Source: CAYVJW01 sp964451885 (GTDB taxonomy: Bacteria > Patescibacteriota > Gracilibacteria > UBA4473). Taken from it: DNA of 21,281 nt. Below the pieces are notes generated by a model that made no database searches, was not told the DNA's origin, and saw only the letters and a list, made by a program, of their open reading frames with translations. Shown here piece by piece: positions 1 to 7,600 of the stretch. Every line of letters starts with the position of its first letter. Position 1 is the stretch's first letter. Both the position numbers and the translations under genes were made by a program. Location of the stretch: positions 1-21,281 of the forward strand of contig CAYVJW010000017.1 in assembly GCA_964451885.1 (NCBI GenBank). Reading direction: 5' to 3'.

Positions 1-76
1 AAATCCAGGACTTCGGTGCTTTTTTGTGATAAACCAAATTTTTCTGCAAACTCTCCAATACTTTGTAAACAAGGGA

Positions 77-859
77 ATGGAGAAAGCAGTCATAAATACC
101 ATCTGGAACTCACATGCCAAAGACCTCACTCCTGCCGAGTTCGTATACTTTCAGGAAACCGCTCTAAACCTCAAAGCCAACATCCTCAAAAAAGAAATCT
201 TTGCGGTCAAATACACCAATCATTCCACCAAAAAATCTACTGTCACGCTTATCATTGCCGATGCCTTTTTAGATCGGCTCGCAAAACAAGATCCTCGTTT
301 CGACTCTGTCGCTTCCGGAGTGGTTAGACAGGATCAAAAATTCAAGAAAACCACCCATTTTAATCCACAGACAGGATTCAATATTCCTGTAGTCGAACAT
401 GAAGAGTCTCCTGAAACCCTCAAAAAAACCATTCTCGGAGCATGGGCGATCGGCTATCGCAAGAATGCCTGCCCGCTCTATTTCTTTGCCGCATGGGACA
501 CCTACTCCGCCCCAAAAGATACATGGAAGAAATTTCCTGATGCCATGATCCTTAAATGTGCCGAAAGTCGGGTAAAAAAACGTCTTTTTGTTGGCGAGAT
601 GGGAGATGTCTACACCGAATCAGAAATGGATAGTGCAATTGCTGAACAGCGAAGTCAAAAAATGAAAACGCTGCTTTTCGACAAAACCAAAGAAGAAATA
701 TTTGCCGAAATTGAAGTCATAAAAACTGAAAAAGAACTCCACACCTACGGAGAAAAACTCAAAGAATACTTCCCTCAGTTCAACGAAGATGATGAAACTG
801 AAATCAAATCTAAATTTATCGACCGCCTCGCCGCCCTTAAAATTCCCGCCAAAAAATGA
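77..859 (+). CDS. bet: Bet/RecT-family single-strand annealing protein
   Basis: Probable phage recombinase that anneals complementary single strands after an exonuclease has resected a double-strand end. The N-terminal third has the Bet pattern: a helical stretch ending in AEFVYFQETALNLKANILKK, then EIFAVKY, the counterpart of the NPxxKEIYA segment of Red beta. The middle has the usual W..FP..MI.KCAE...KR segment followed by GDVYTESEM. The C-terminal 60 residues are charged and helical. From ATG at 77 it is 260 residues, close to lambda Bet. The frame is open back to the window edge, with a GTG at 26, so an N-terminal extension is possible; neither start has a convincing ribosome site. Its stop overlaps the start of the nuclease gene, the expected partner. 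The family call is from motif reading; an assignment to ERF or Sak is less likely. Confidence 0.8.
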   Translation: MEKAVINTIWNSHAKDLTPAEFVYFQETALNLKANILKKEIFAVKYTNHSTKKSTVTLIIADAFLDRLAKQDPRFDSVASGVVRQDQKFKKTTHFNPQTGFNIPVVEHEESPETLKKTILGAWAIGYRKNACPLYFFAAWDTYSAPKDTWKKFPDAMILKCAESRVKKRLFVGEMGDVYTESEMDSAIAEQRSQKMKTLLFDKTKEEIFAEIEVIKTEKELHTYGEKLKEYFPQFNEDDETEIKSKFIDRLAALKIPAKK

Positions 860-1785
860 CATTTGCCTTAACATCTTCCCAAAAATCCCTCGTTGAACAG
901 ATGGACAATCTGGTCGTAAAGGTCACTAAAGCCTCCAAAAAAAAGAGCTTCCAAAACAGAACGAGCAAAGAACTCAAAAAACTTGAAAAACTTCTCGAAA
1001 CCCAAGAAGCCCTGTACCTGCCCTACACTATCAAAAATAAACACTTCATCACCGCCTCCAAACTCAAGGATTTTCAAAATTGCTCTCTGAAATACAAAAG
1101 GAAGTATGTTGACTTAGAAGACTCTGGAATTGAAGAAGACGAGACGCATTTCCGAATCGGCTCGGCTCTGGATTCATGGCTCACCGAATCAAAAGCCTAT
1201 TTTGAAGAAAATTATCCCACCACCTCTCGCCGAAGCGGAGAAAATCCAAACGAACTTACCAGATCCGAATCCCAAAAAGTTCACCAAATGGCAGACGAGT
1301 TTTTTGCCAATAAAAGCATGAACCACAAACCGCAGAAAAGAATCTTCATTTTTGTTCGGGAAGGACTACTTTTTAAAGCTGAACTCGATGACGGATCGCA
1401 GATTGAATCAGATCAGCTTTTTACCGACCTCAAAACCACAGCCAATATCCTCACATTTAGCCCGCTCAAATTCGGTTATCCTCTCTCGATGACTTTCTAC
1501 CAGATGGCGATTGAAGAACGAACCGGAATTTTATGTGAAGGCAGATTTTCCGCTATGGACAAAAATCCAAGTTTTTCCCGCTCAAAATCCTATATTCTCC
1601 CTGCTGAAGATCTTCAGTTTTATCGAGAAAATGTTCTGCTCCCGCTTCTGAAAGATGCTGTTCTCACCCAAAAATCAAACCTTTTCTACCCCTGCAAAAA
1701 CTGGGAGACCTGTTGTGATTGTGAATACTACCCCACTTGTCCTAATTCTCGGCAAACCGAGCCGGAAAATTTTTCGATTATTTAA
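856..1785 (+). CDS. RecB/Cas4-like PD-(D/E)XK exonuclease with Cys cluster
   Basis: Probable DNA end-resecting nuclease working with the upstream annealing protein. After a charged helical N-terminus (1-60), the segment ITASKLKDFQNCSLKYKRKY (65-84) is the typical opening of RecB/AddB/Cas4 nucleases. GSALDSWL (102-109) takes the place of the GxxxH motif, with Asp where His is usual. AELDDG (174-179) and DLKTT (191-195) give the D...DxK core, and FYQ (214-216) is the Q motif. C-terminal cysteines at 280, 286, 287, 289 and 295, with Cys76, resemble the four-cysteine iron-sulfur staple of AddB and Cas4. At 309 residues it is Cas4/lambda-exonuclease-like in scale. ATG overlaps the upstream stop (ATGA), implying coupled translation. 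No CRISPR array or cas gene is nearby, so a recombination role fits better than CRISPR adaptation. Confidence 0.8.
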   Translation: MTFALTSSQKSLVEQMDNLVVKVTKASKKKSFQNRTSKELKKLEKLLETQEALYLPYTIKNKHFITASKLKDFQNCSLKYKRKYVDLEDSGIEEDETHFRIGSALDSWLTESKAYFEENYPTTSRRSGENPNELTRSESQKVHQMADEFFANKSMNHKPQKRIFIFVREGLLFKAELDDGSQIESDQLFTDLKTTANILTFSPLKFGYPLSMTFYQMAIEERTGILCEGRFSAMDKNPSFSRSKSYILPAEDLQFYRENVLLPLLKDAVLTQKSNLFYPCKNWETCCDCEYYPTCPNSRQTEPENFSII

Positions 1786-1795
1786 TCTTTTTTTC

Positions 1796-2026
1796 ATGCA
1801 AAACCTACACGTCCTCTCTGAACGACTCGTAAAGCTAATCTGTGACGCAGACAACTGCCACACCGATATTATCCACCATCATCTTAGTGAAATTGCCCTA
1901 AACCTTGAAGCCAAACAACATATTCAAGATGCCTATGACCTTGCGATAGAACTCCACAAAATTCTCAAAAAAAAGATCCATGAAAAGTCTCCTCCCAAAA
2001 CAGAAGTAACCATTTTTTTTGGTTAA
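1796..2026 (+). CDS. small helical protein of unknown function
   Basis: A 76-residue protein I do not recognise. It is almost wholly helical by composition: one helix around VLSERLVKLICDADN, a histidine-rich stretch (IIHHHLSEIAL), then a long helix AYDLAIELHKILKKKIHEK and a short polar tail. There are no membrane segments or signal peptide. The ATG lies 11 bases after the nuclease stop. The frame is open further upstream, but that part overlaps the nuclease C-terminus and reads as a shadow. No Shine-Dalgarno sequence is seen; the leader is T-rich. Its place between the recombination pair and the replication genes suggests a DNA-metabolism accessory, by context only. Confidence 0.6.
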   Translation: MQNLHVLSERLVKLICDADNCHTDIIHHHLSEIALNLEAKQHIQDAYDLAIELHKILKKKIHEKSPPKTEVTIFFG

Positions 2027-2083
2027 TGTTTCATATATCCCTTGTTCTGTTTCGTTCCATTCCAACACAAAATCAAAAAAATA

Positions 2084-2488
2084 ATGACTGCTCAAATTAC
2101 ATTTACTGCCTCTATTCAGGATTTTCGCCGGATGAAAATCCAGGAAACACCACGACTTACCCTCGATTTATATCCTACCGATATCAAGACTATCCAGCAG
2201 TTGATCGCCGCCGAATACGATCAACTCTCTTTTCAGGTTACCATGATTCCCATCGTCAAAGAAGCAAAACCTGCCTCATCTCCACAAAGCGATGAACTCA
2301 GCAAACAAATTTCTCAAATTCTTAAAGAATACTGCCAACTCTCCGGAAAGAACATAAAAACACTTATCGAAGAGCTACGAGAAAAATACCAGGTTGATCA
2401 CCTTCGCTCTCTCGATGCTCCACAAAAACAGGGAATCATTGATTTTTATCGAATAAAAATCGATGAAATAGAAATTCCTGAAAAATAA
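2084..2488 (+). CDS. unknown two-part early protein
   Basis: A 134-residue protein of unknown function. Residues 1-62 look like a small beta domain with alternating strands (ITFTASIQDF, RLTLDLYP, LSFQVTMIPIV), which could bind nucleic acid or protein. A Ser/Pro-rich linker follows, then a helical tail (from about LSKQISQILKEYC to the end). The tail ends in a short helix-turn-helix-like segment, VDHLRSLDAPQKQGIIDFY, which reminds me of small helical tails on phage recombination proteins; this is a weak impression. I prefer ATG 2084 over the in-frame start at 2042 because the extra residues are compositionally unlike the rest and an A-rich leader precedes 2084. It sits in the early operon after the Bet/nuclease pair. 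Confidence 0.6.
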   Translation: MTAQITFTASIQDFRRMKIQETPRLTLDLYPTDIKTIQQLIAAEYDQLSFQVTMIPIVKEAKPASSPQSDELSKQISQILKEYCQLSGKNIKTLIEELREKYQVDHLRSLDAPQKQGIIDFYRIKIDEIEIPEK

Positions 2489-2505
2489 AACAAACTTTTT
2501 TTCTA

Positions 2506-3234
2506 ATGGCAAAAATCCGTGGAATCAAGCCTGACTTTTGGATCAGCGAACAAGTTGTTACTTGTTCCATGCCTGCACGCTTGTTTTTTATAGGTCTTTG
2601 GAATTTCTCGGATGACCATGGGGTATTCAAATGGAAACCGAAAATGCTAAAAATGCAGATTTTCCTCTCAGACAATGTTTCCACTCAAAAATTGCTTAAG
2701 GAACTTGTAGACAATGGATTCATAAAAAAATTCGTCTTTGAAGAAGCGGAGTACGGATACATTATTAACTTTTCTAAGCACCAAAGGATAGACAAACGCT
2801 ACCTTCAGGAAATCATCCCAAACTTTGAATCGTCAATCGTAGAAAACGCTCACGAGTCCCCAACGAGCACTCGACGTGTTCCCGACACTGATGGTGATAG
2901 TGAGGGTGAGGGTGAAGGTGATAGTGAGGGTGATAAAGAAAAATTAAAGAAAAAGAAATTTCTCAATTTCGTTTTTTTGACTTTGGAAGAAAAAGAAAAG
3001 TTGGACGAACAGCTTGGAAAACAAACTGCATCGCTCTTTTTGGAAAAATTAAACAATTATATCGGCTCGAAAGGCAAAAAATATCGAAGCCATTACCACA
3101 CTATTCTTTGCTGGTGGAGAAAAGAGAAAGAAAAAAATTCCGCCAAAAAAGAAAGAGAAAGAGCAGTCGCCAATGCTCCACCGCCAAAACCTCGCAAAAA
3201 AATGCGATACGCTAATCCCGATCTCATCTCATGA
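2506..3234 (+). CDS. phage replication initiator-like winged-helix protein
   Basis: Probable replisome organiser or initiator. The N-terminus AKIRGIKPDFWISEQV, followed by ARLFFIGLWNFSDDHGVF (24-41), is the characteristic opening of phage winged-helix replication proteins (usually R-I-R-T-I-K-P-x-F-W ... ARLLFIGLWN.ADD.G). The wing and recognition helix run to about residue 100 (LLKELVDNGFIKKF). A low-complexity acidic linker (about 117-135, Asp/Gly/Ser/Glu) contains a 24-base-period DNA repeat. It is followed by a lysine-rich helical domain ending in YHTILCWWRKEKEK, where a C-terminal DnaD-like or helicase-contact domain would be. The basic tail could bind DNA. The stop overlaps the next start (ATGA). 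No helicase or helicase-loader gene is seen nearby. The specific partner is inference. Confidence 0.72.
   Translation: MAKIRGIKPDFWISEQVVTCSMPARLFFIGLWNFSDDHGVFKWKPKMLKMQIFLSDNVSTQKLLKELVDNGFIKKFVFEEAEYGYIINFSKHQRIDKRYLQEIIPNFESSIVENAHESPTSTRRVPDTDGDSEGEGEGDSEGDKEKLKKKKFLNFVFLTLEEKEKLDEQLGKQTASLFLEKLNNYIGSKGKKYRSHYHTILCWWRKEKEKNSAKKERERAVANAPPPKPRKKMRYANPDLIS
2893..2933 (+). repeat. in-gene direct repeat encoding an acidic linker
   Basis: The 17 bases at 2893-2909 recur exactly at 2917-2933, a period of 24 bases separated by a related 7-base unit. The whole run is a G/T/A purine-rich near-microsatellite in frame with the replication gene. It encodes the Asp-Gly-Ser-Glu-Gly linker between the winged-helix domain and the C-terminal domain. 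Because the period is a multiple of three, copy-number change would lengthen or shorten the linker without breaking the frame. Confidence 0.85.
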
Positions 3235-3617
3235 AAGATATTCCTACTCACTACATCGATTTCCGAACCAATGATGACCAACTTCTTCGCTGGCAAGGGA
3301 CAGAGGATCAATACAACTACCTCATGGCAGAAATCGCCGGATTTGCTCAAATTATCGACCTACGAAGTACCTTAGGAAAAACTTTCAGTTTTAAGCAATT
3401 CACCGGGGAGAGCGGCAAACTCAAACTCTCTGATCTCGCTCTCCCTTCACCCGCCACACAACCGACTCGATTTGATATCGACCCTCCGGACAAAGAAACG
3501 TGGATGCAGATTCTCGAAGCGGTAGCAAAGAAATACAACCCACCCACAAAAATGATCCTTCATGGCTTTGCTATGAGCATCTGGAATGCGGAGAAAGAAA
3601 AAGAACTACTCTCATGA
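3231..3617 (+). CDS. unknown early protein
   Basis: A 128-residue protein I do not recognise. It is soluble, mixed alpha/beta, with no signal or membrane segment. The N-terminal half (DFRTNDDQLLRWQGTEDQY) looks like short strands followed by a helix. The middle is basic and polar (GKTFSFKQFTGESGK), there is a Pro-rich linker around residue 75, and the C-terminal half is helical (KETWMQILEAVAKKY). It overlaps the replication gene by ATGA and the resolvase gene by ATGA, so it is very likely translated as part of a coupled replication/recombination set. Tight coupling to both neighbours suggests a role tied to replication or processing of replicated DNA, by context only. Confidence 0.65.
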   Translation: MKDIPTHYIDFRTNDDQLLRWQGTEDQYNYLMAEIAGFAQIIDLRSTLGKTFSFKQFTGESGKLKLSDLALPSPATQPTRFDIDPPDKETWMQILEAVAKKYNPPTKMILHGFAMSIWNAEKEKELLS

Positions 3618-4009
3618 AATTCACTATCCCCACCGACCACCTTCCCAATAAAAACCCCCTCGGGTACACCCGAACGACCCAAAGAGGCAAGTTTGATCCG
3701 AAATATCGATTGTATGAGGAGTGGAAAGACTGGGTATGGCTCTCTTTCATCCAGCAGATAGGAAATCAATATCGCATTCCAGACAAGAAAAAATTCTTTC
3801 TTTCCGTCATCATCCACTACCACAACGATCGCCGAGCTGATCCATCGAATGTCTTCAAAGGTATAGAAGATGCTCTCGGAGATTCCAAAAAAAAAGGACA
3901 AAGGCTCTATAAAAATGACAAATGGGCGACTGGAGAATTTGATTTTGAAATTGACCCCAAAAACCCACATGTCGAGTGTGAAATCTTACTGCTTAATAAT
4001 TCAAAATGA
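3614..4009 (+). CDS. rusA: RusA-like Holliday junction resolvase
   Basis: Probable endodeoxyribonuclease that cuts four-way junctions made during phage recombination and replication. It is 131 residues, close to the usual RusA length of about 120. The signature is HNDRRADPSNVFKGIEDAL (70-88) followed by YKNDKWA (99-105), matching the RusA pattern D-x-D-N-x-x-K-x-x-x-D-A-L ... D. Asp76, Lys82, Asp86 and Asp102 are present. The position equivalent to the second Asp of the DxDN motif is Ser78, which may weaken metal binding or be compensated elsewhere. ATG 3614 overlaps the previous stop; the frame is open further upstream but that part is antiparallel to no domain and overlaps the preceding gene. 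It sits in the same operon as Bet and the exonuclease, a common association. Confidence 0.8.
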   Translation: MKFTIPTDHLPNKNPLGYTRTTQRGKFDPKYRLYEEWKDWVWLSFIQQIGNQYRIPDKKKFFLSVIIHYHNDRRADPSNVFKGIEDALGDSKKKGQRLYKNDKWATGEFDFEIDPKNPHVECEILLLNNSK

Positions 4010-4512
4010 TCCAAATCTATTCACCTCCGAAGTCCAAAAATCAAGCATGGAAGTCTCGCTCCCTCGATAAAATCACGAAGATAGTCGTGCATCACTCTGC
4101 CAAGTCTTTTTCCTATGGTTCTCGCTCTGCTACGCTTCGGGAGATTGATCGTATTGCCAAGGCACACCAGAGAAGGAATTGGGGTGACGGAGCTAAAGCT
4201 CCTACGATTGCTTATCATTTTGTGATCGATCGGATCGGACGGATTTTTCGGGTGAATGAGTTGTCGAGTATTACTTGGCACGCTCGGGAGGCTAATCCTT
4301 ATTCTGTGGGAGTATTGGCTTTGGGGGATTATGAGATGCAGAAACCTACTATTTTGACGAGGAGGGCTATTTGGCGCTTGATGAAAGAGGTGGGAATTTT
4401 TCTTGGTTTAGGGGTAGATTGTTGGACTTGGCATGATGCGGCTCAAAAGGTTGGGACGAGGTGTTGTGGGAGGAATCTTATTCAGCTTATTAAAAGATTG
4501 CAGGAGATATAG
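4006..4512 (+). CDS. N-acetylmuramoyl-L-alanine amidase (endolysin)
   Basis: Probable peptidoglycan amidase for host lysis. The 168-residue protein is a single Amidase_2 (T7 lysozyme-like) domain: IVVHHSA (26-32) with the first zinc histidine, AYHFVIDRIGRIFRV (69-83), WHAREANPYSVGVLALG (91-107) and WHDAAQKVGTRCCG (142-155), the place of the usual H...T-x-C-P-G. Likely ligands are His29 or His30, His143 and Cys153; the Pro of CPG is Cys here. There is no signal peptide and no cell-wall-binding domain, and no holin gene is visible beside it, so the export route is unclear. ATG overlaps the resolvase stop. From about 4200 the coding strand is G-rich while the upstream genes are C-rich, a sign of separate origin. 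Confidence 0.88.
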   Translation: MIQIYSPPKSKNQAWKSRSLDKITKIVVHHSAKSFSYGSRSATLREIDRIAKAHQRRNWGDGAKAPTIAYHFVIDRIGRIFRVNELSSITWHAREANPYSVGVLALGDYEMQKPTILTRRAIWRLMKEVGIFLGLGVDCWTWHDAAQKVGTRCCGRNLIQLIKRLQEI

Positions 4513-4619
4513 TTGTTATTTCAAAAGGATAAAAAGAGAACACTCACAAAAACACTAATTGAGAAATCAGGGGGAATTTTTATTATAGTATTTTTATTAC
4601 AAATGGAGAAATTCAAGAT
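4513..4619. other. convergent intergenic gap
   Basis: This AT-rich gap separates the rightward early operon from the leftward giant gene. I looked for a terminator stem followed by a T-run serving either operon and found none convincing. The only structure is a short direct repeat at 4576-4599. Confidence 0.6.
4576..4599. repeat. 10-bp tandem direct repeat
   Basis: ATTTTTATTA occurs at 4576-4585 and again at 4590-4599, a period of 14 bases. It is AT-rich low complexity, so it may be chance, but it lies exactly between the convergent operons. Confidence 0.7.
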
Positions 4620-7600
4620 TTATGTTGTTCTAGGTCTAAGTAAAACTTTATGCATAGTATCTTTTCCTGATTGATATTGTTCCAACTCTTCAGTTTCATA
4701 ACCATATCTTTCTGCATGTCGAGTAATTATTCTGTAGCTTGTACTTTCACGAGCTTCCGCAAGGATTGGTAAGTTTGGATATTTACTTTTAACTAAATTC
4801 ATAAAATCTCTAATTATTTTCCCTCCAGAAATATTATTATCGGATGCAATGTCTGCAACATAAATATAATCTCCGTATTCTTGATGATGGCCAACATAAG
4901 CTATCACATATCCTGATGCCTTGCCTTCATTGTTTTCAATGATGAGAGATAGATTTTCTCGATTTTTTCTAGTGTTACTTATGTCTTTAGCGATTAGATG
5001 ATTAGCATTTCGATGTAAGTATTGAATCAATGTTTCATTATCAGCATAAATTTTCCCTTCAAGGTAAGATACTTTTAATGCATCCCTTGCCACAAGAGGA
5101 CGAACACCTCTTGATAAAGTAATCCCTTGTGAATCTTCCTGTGGATTTTTCTGTGTTTTAATTTCTCCCTCTTGAACTGAGAAACTAGATGTCATAGATT
5201 TTCCTCCTAGAGTCAATGCGTAACAAGTGTCTCCTGTATTGTCTGAATATCCGGGTGGAATAAGGGGAACATAAGTATTTTGACGACTCTCAAATCCACT
5301 GAGGTCACTATAGCCCTTTCCAATAACAAGACTTTCCTTGCTTATATGTGGATTTTGTTCGTGTAAATGTGAGGTATAGCGTGTGAAAAAATCTGAATAT
5401 AAAGTTTTGAGAAGTGCAGAATCTCCATGATTTTGATTGACCTCGATATTATCAGCGGTAACAAAAATTTGTGAATCTTGACTTAAATCCTTTTGGACAA
5501 ATTTTGCCATTTGTTCATTTCCAGACATAAAGCTATTTTTCAATGTCGAAACACCTTGCTCTAAGTCAATATCAGGTGTTAATACGCTTTGAGCGACTGT
5601 ACGAAAACTTCCATCTGGCATCCGTTTTTGAATCGTCATTTGAGCACAACCAAGGTTGTACATATACACGTTTTGTTTACCGCTTCCAAAAGGCATACAA
5701 CAATTTGTGTCATCTCCAGCAATAAGTCCTTCGGGAGAAGATTTTTTATGAACTTGTACACGATACTCCTCTGTGTTTGGCTCTTTTATACCATTTTCAG
5801 AAAAAACTACAGTCCTCATTTCTTGATTTAGTTCAGGAGGAATAAGACTTGGATTTTTAAGTATATCTTGGAGTTTTAATCCTCTCCCCTTGCATAGACC
5901 ATTCAATTTTTTAAAAATCGCTCTAGGGTTTTGTGCTTTTCCTGGAATCCCCTCAGAACGTTTTCCAATTGCTTCAAATACATAGTTAACTAATATACCA
6001 TTGCCAACTTCTCCACCGCCTCTTCGGTACAATACATCAAATGGAGGGAAGTATTGCAAGCTGTCCATATCGCCTTCTACTAAGGCATCTCTCAATTCTT
6101 CTGCTGTTAAATCCAGATAGTCAAATTGAGTATAGTTTGATGGTTTTTTTCTTTCATGAGTCTCACCAGAATGTTCATCATAACGGTTTAAGAATTCCTC
6201 TGGAGTTCTCAAAAACTCAGAAACTGCCGTAGTGGATATATTCGGATGAAGAAACATTTTCTGGAAAAATGCTTTTTTCTTCCCTCTTAGTCCTGCAATT
6301 CTTTCAAGAACTTCTATTTGTCGAGCAATTTGATATATTTTTCTAAGGATTTTCCAACTAGTAAAAACGCCACCACCTTCTATTGTTTCTAACACAATCT
6401 TCATATCTTCGTCTTCATCTGCTTCTTCCCTCAAAACAGCTTTAATTCTGTCTATGTTGGTTTCAATAAGTTGAAAATCTGTTCCGATTACATTCAATAA
6501 ATCATAAGAGTCTTTTCCTTCATAGTTTACAGTATCTTTTTTAACTTGTTCTAAAATTTGGTTTGAAAATTGTTCTGGCGTGCTTCCCGCTCCTTGATAC
6601 AACTTTAAAATAGACTCTTGTGCGATGTGCAAATAACTCCTTGCCTTTCGCACTCCCATAAAGCTTGCAACAACACTTTCTCCTAAAATAGACGACAGTT
6701 CCTGCCAAGCCTTTTGGTCTTCTTCCCCTAAATGCCCCTCTGCGTTGAATTTCTGGCAACGAGCAGATACAAGATTCCTTGCGTTCAATGCTTGTCCTGT
6801 TCGTAAACATTCTGCAATTTCTGAACAAAAAAATTCAGTTCGTACATTTGCTGGAATGCTTTTAAAAAATGTAGGACTAATAATTGAGCGCACGCTTTCG
6901 ATAAGAATTTCTTCATCTAAATATTTAACAAAATCTTCTTCTCCAAATTCTTCTACCCCAAAATCTTTTAAAGTCTGAATCGACCAGTCCAAATTCTCTG
7001 GATTGATTGAGCCTTTGACTATCGGAATAACAGCAATATCAGGCAAATTGAAATGTTGCCTAATCGCTAAAGCATATTCACTTCTAAGATTCTCTAAACA
7101 AACAGACAAAACTTCTAGTGGGTCTTTATCAAAAATTCTTTGAAATGGAACTTCGGGAAATAAGTGTTCCGCATTCAACATACAAGCAACTTGTTCCAGA
7201 GAGAAACTTTGACACACTTGGTCAATTATTGATTTTTCTTCTACAGCCTTTGGAAGATGAACATCCTGTCGTAAAAAAGTTCTTACTGATTCTAAATCAA
7301 AACTTCTGAGTGCAGCTTCTAAGCCCTCAATCTTATGAGATGCCATTTCTGCAATGGTATCATTGTCAAGTTGATGACCAAATTTCTTAGTAGTTTCCCT
7401 AACTTGAAAAACAGACTTTAAGTCCGCACCTTTGTTCATAAAATTTCTTACTTCTTCCAATGAATACTCTCGAAGAGCAGGTGTCATACCTGCAAAATTT
7501 TGTTTTGCCATTTGCTCAATGTCATCTAGTGACACTTCATAACCAAATAAAGAAATGATGTTTCCAATTTTCATCATAGACTCAAGTTTTTGACTCTCTT

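Noticed and set aside
856..1785. Cas4 of a CRISPR system
   Set aside because: No repeats, spacers or other cas genes are in the window, and the gene is coupled to bet; a recombination nuclease is the simpler reading.
77..4512. Possible UGA recoding (code 25 or 4), suggested by a CPR-like host
   Set aside because: TGA is the stop in four genes (859, 3234, 3617, 4009), each inside a tight ATGA overlap with the next start, so the standard code fits.
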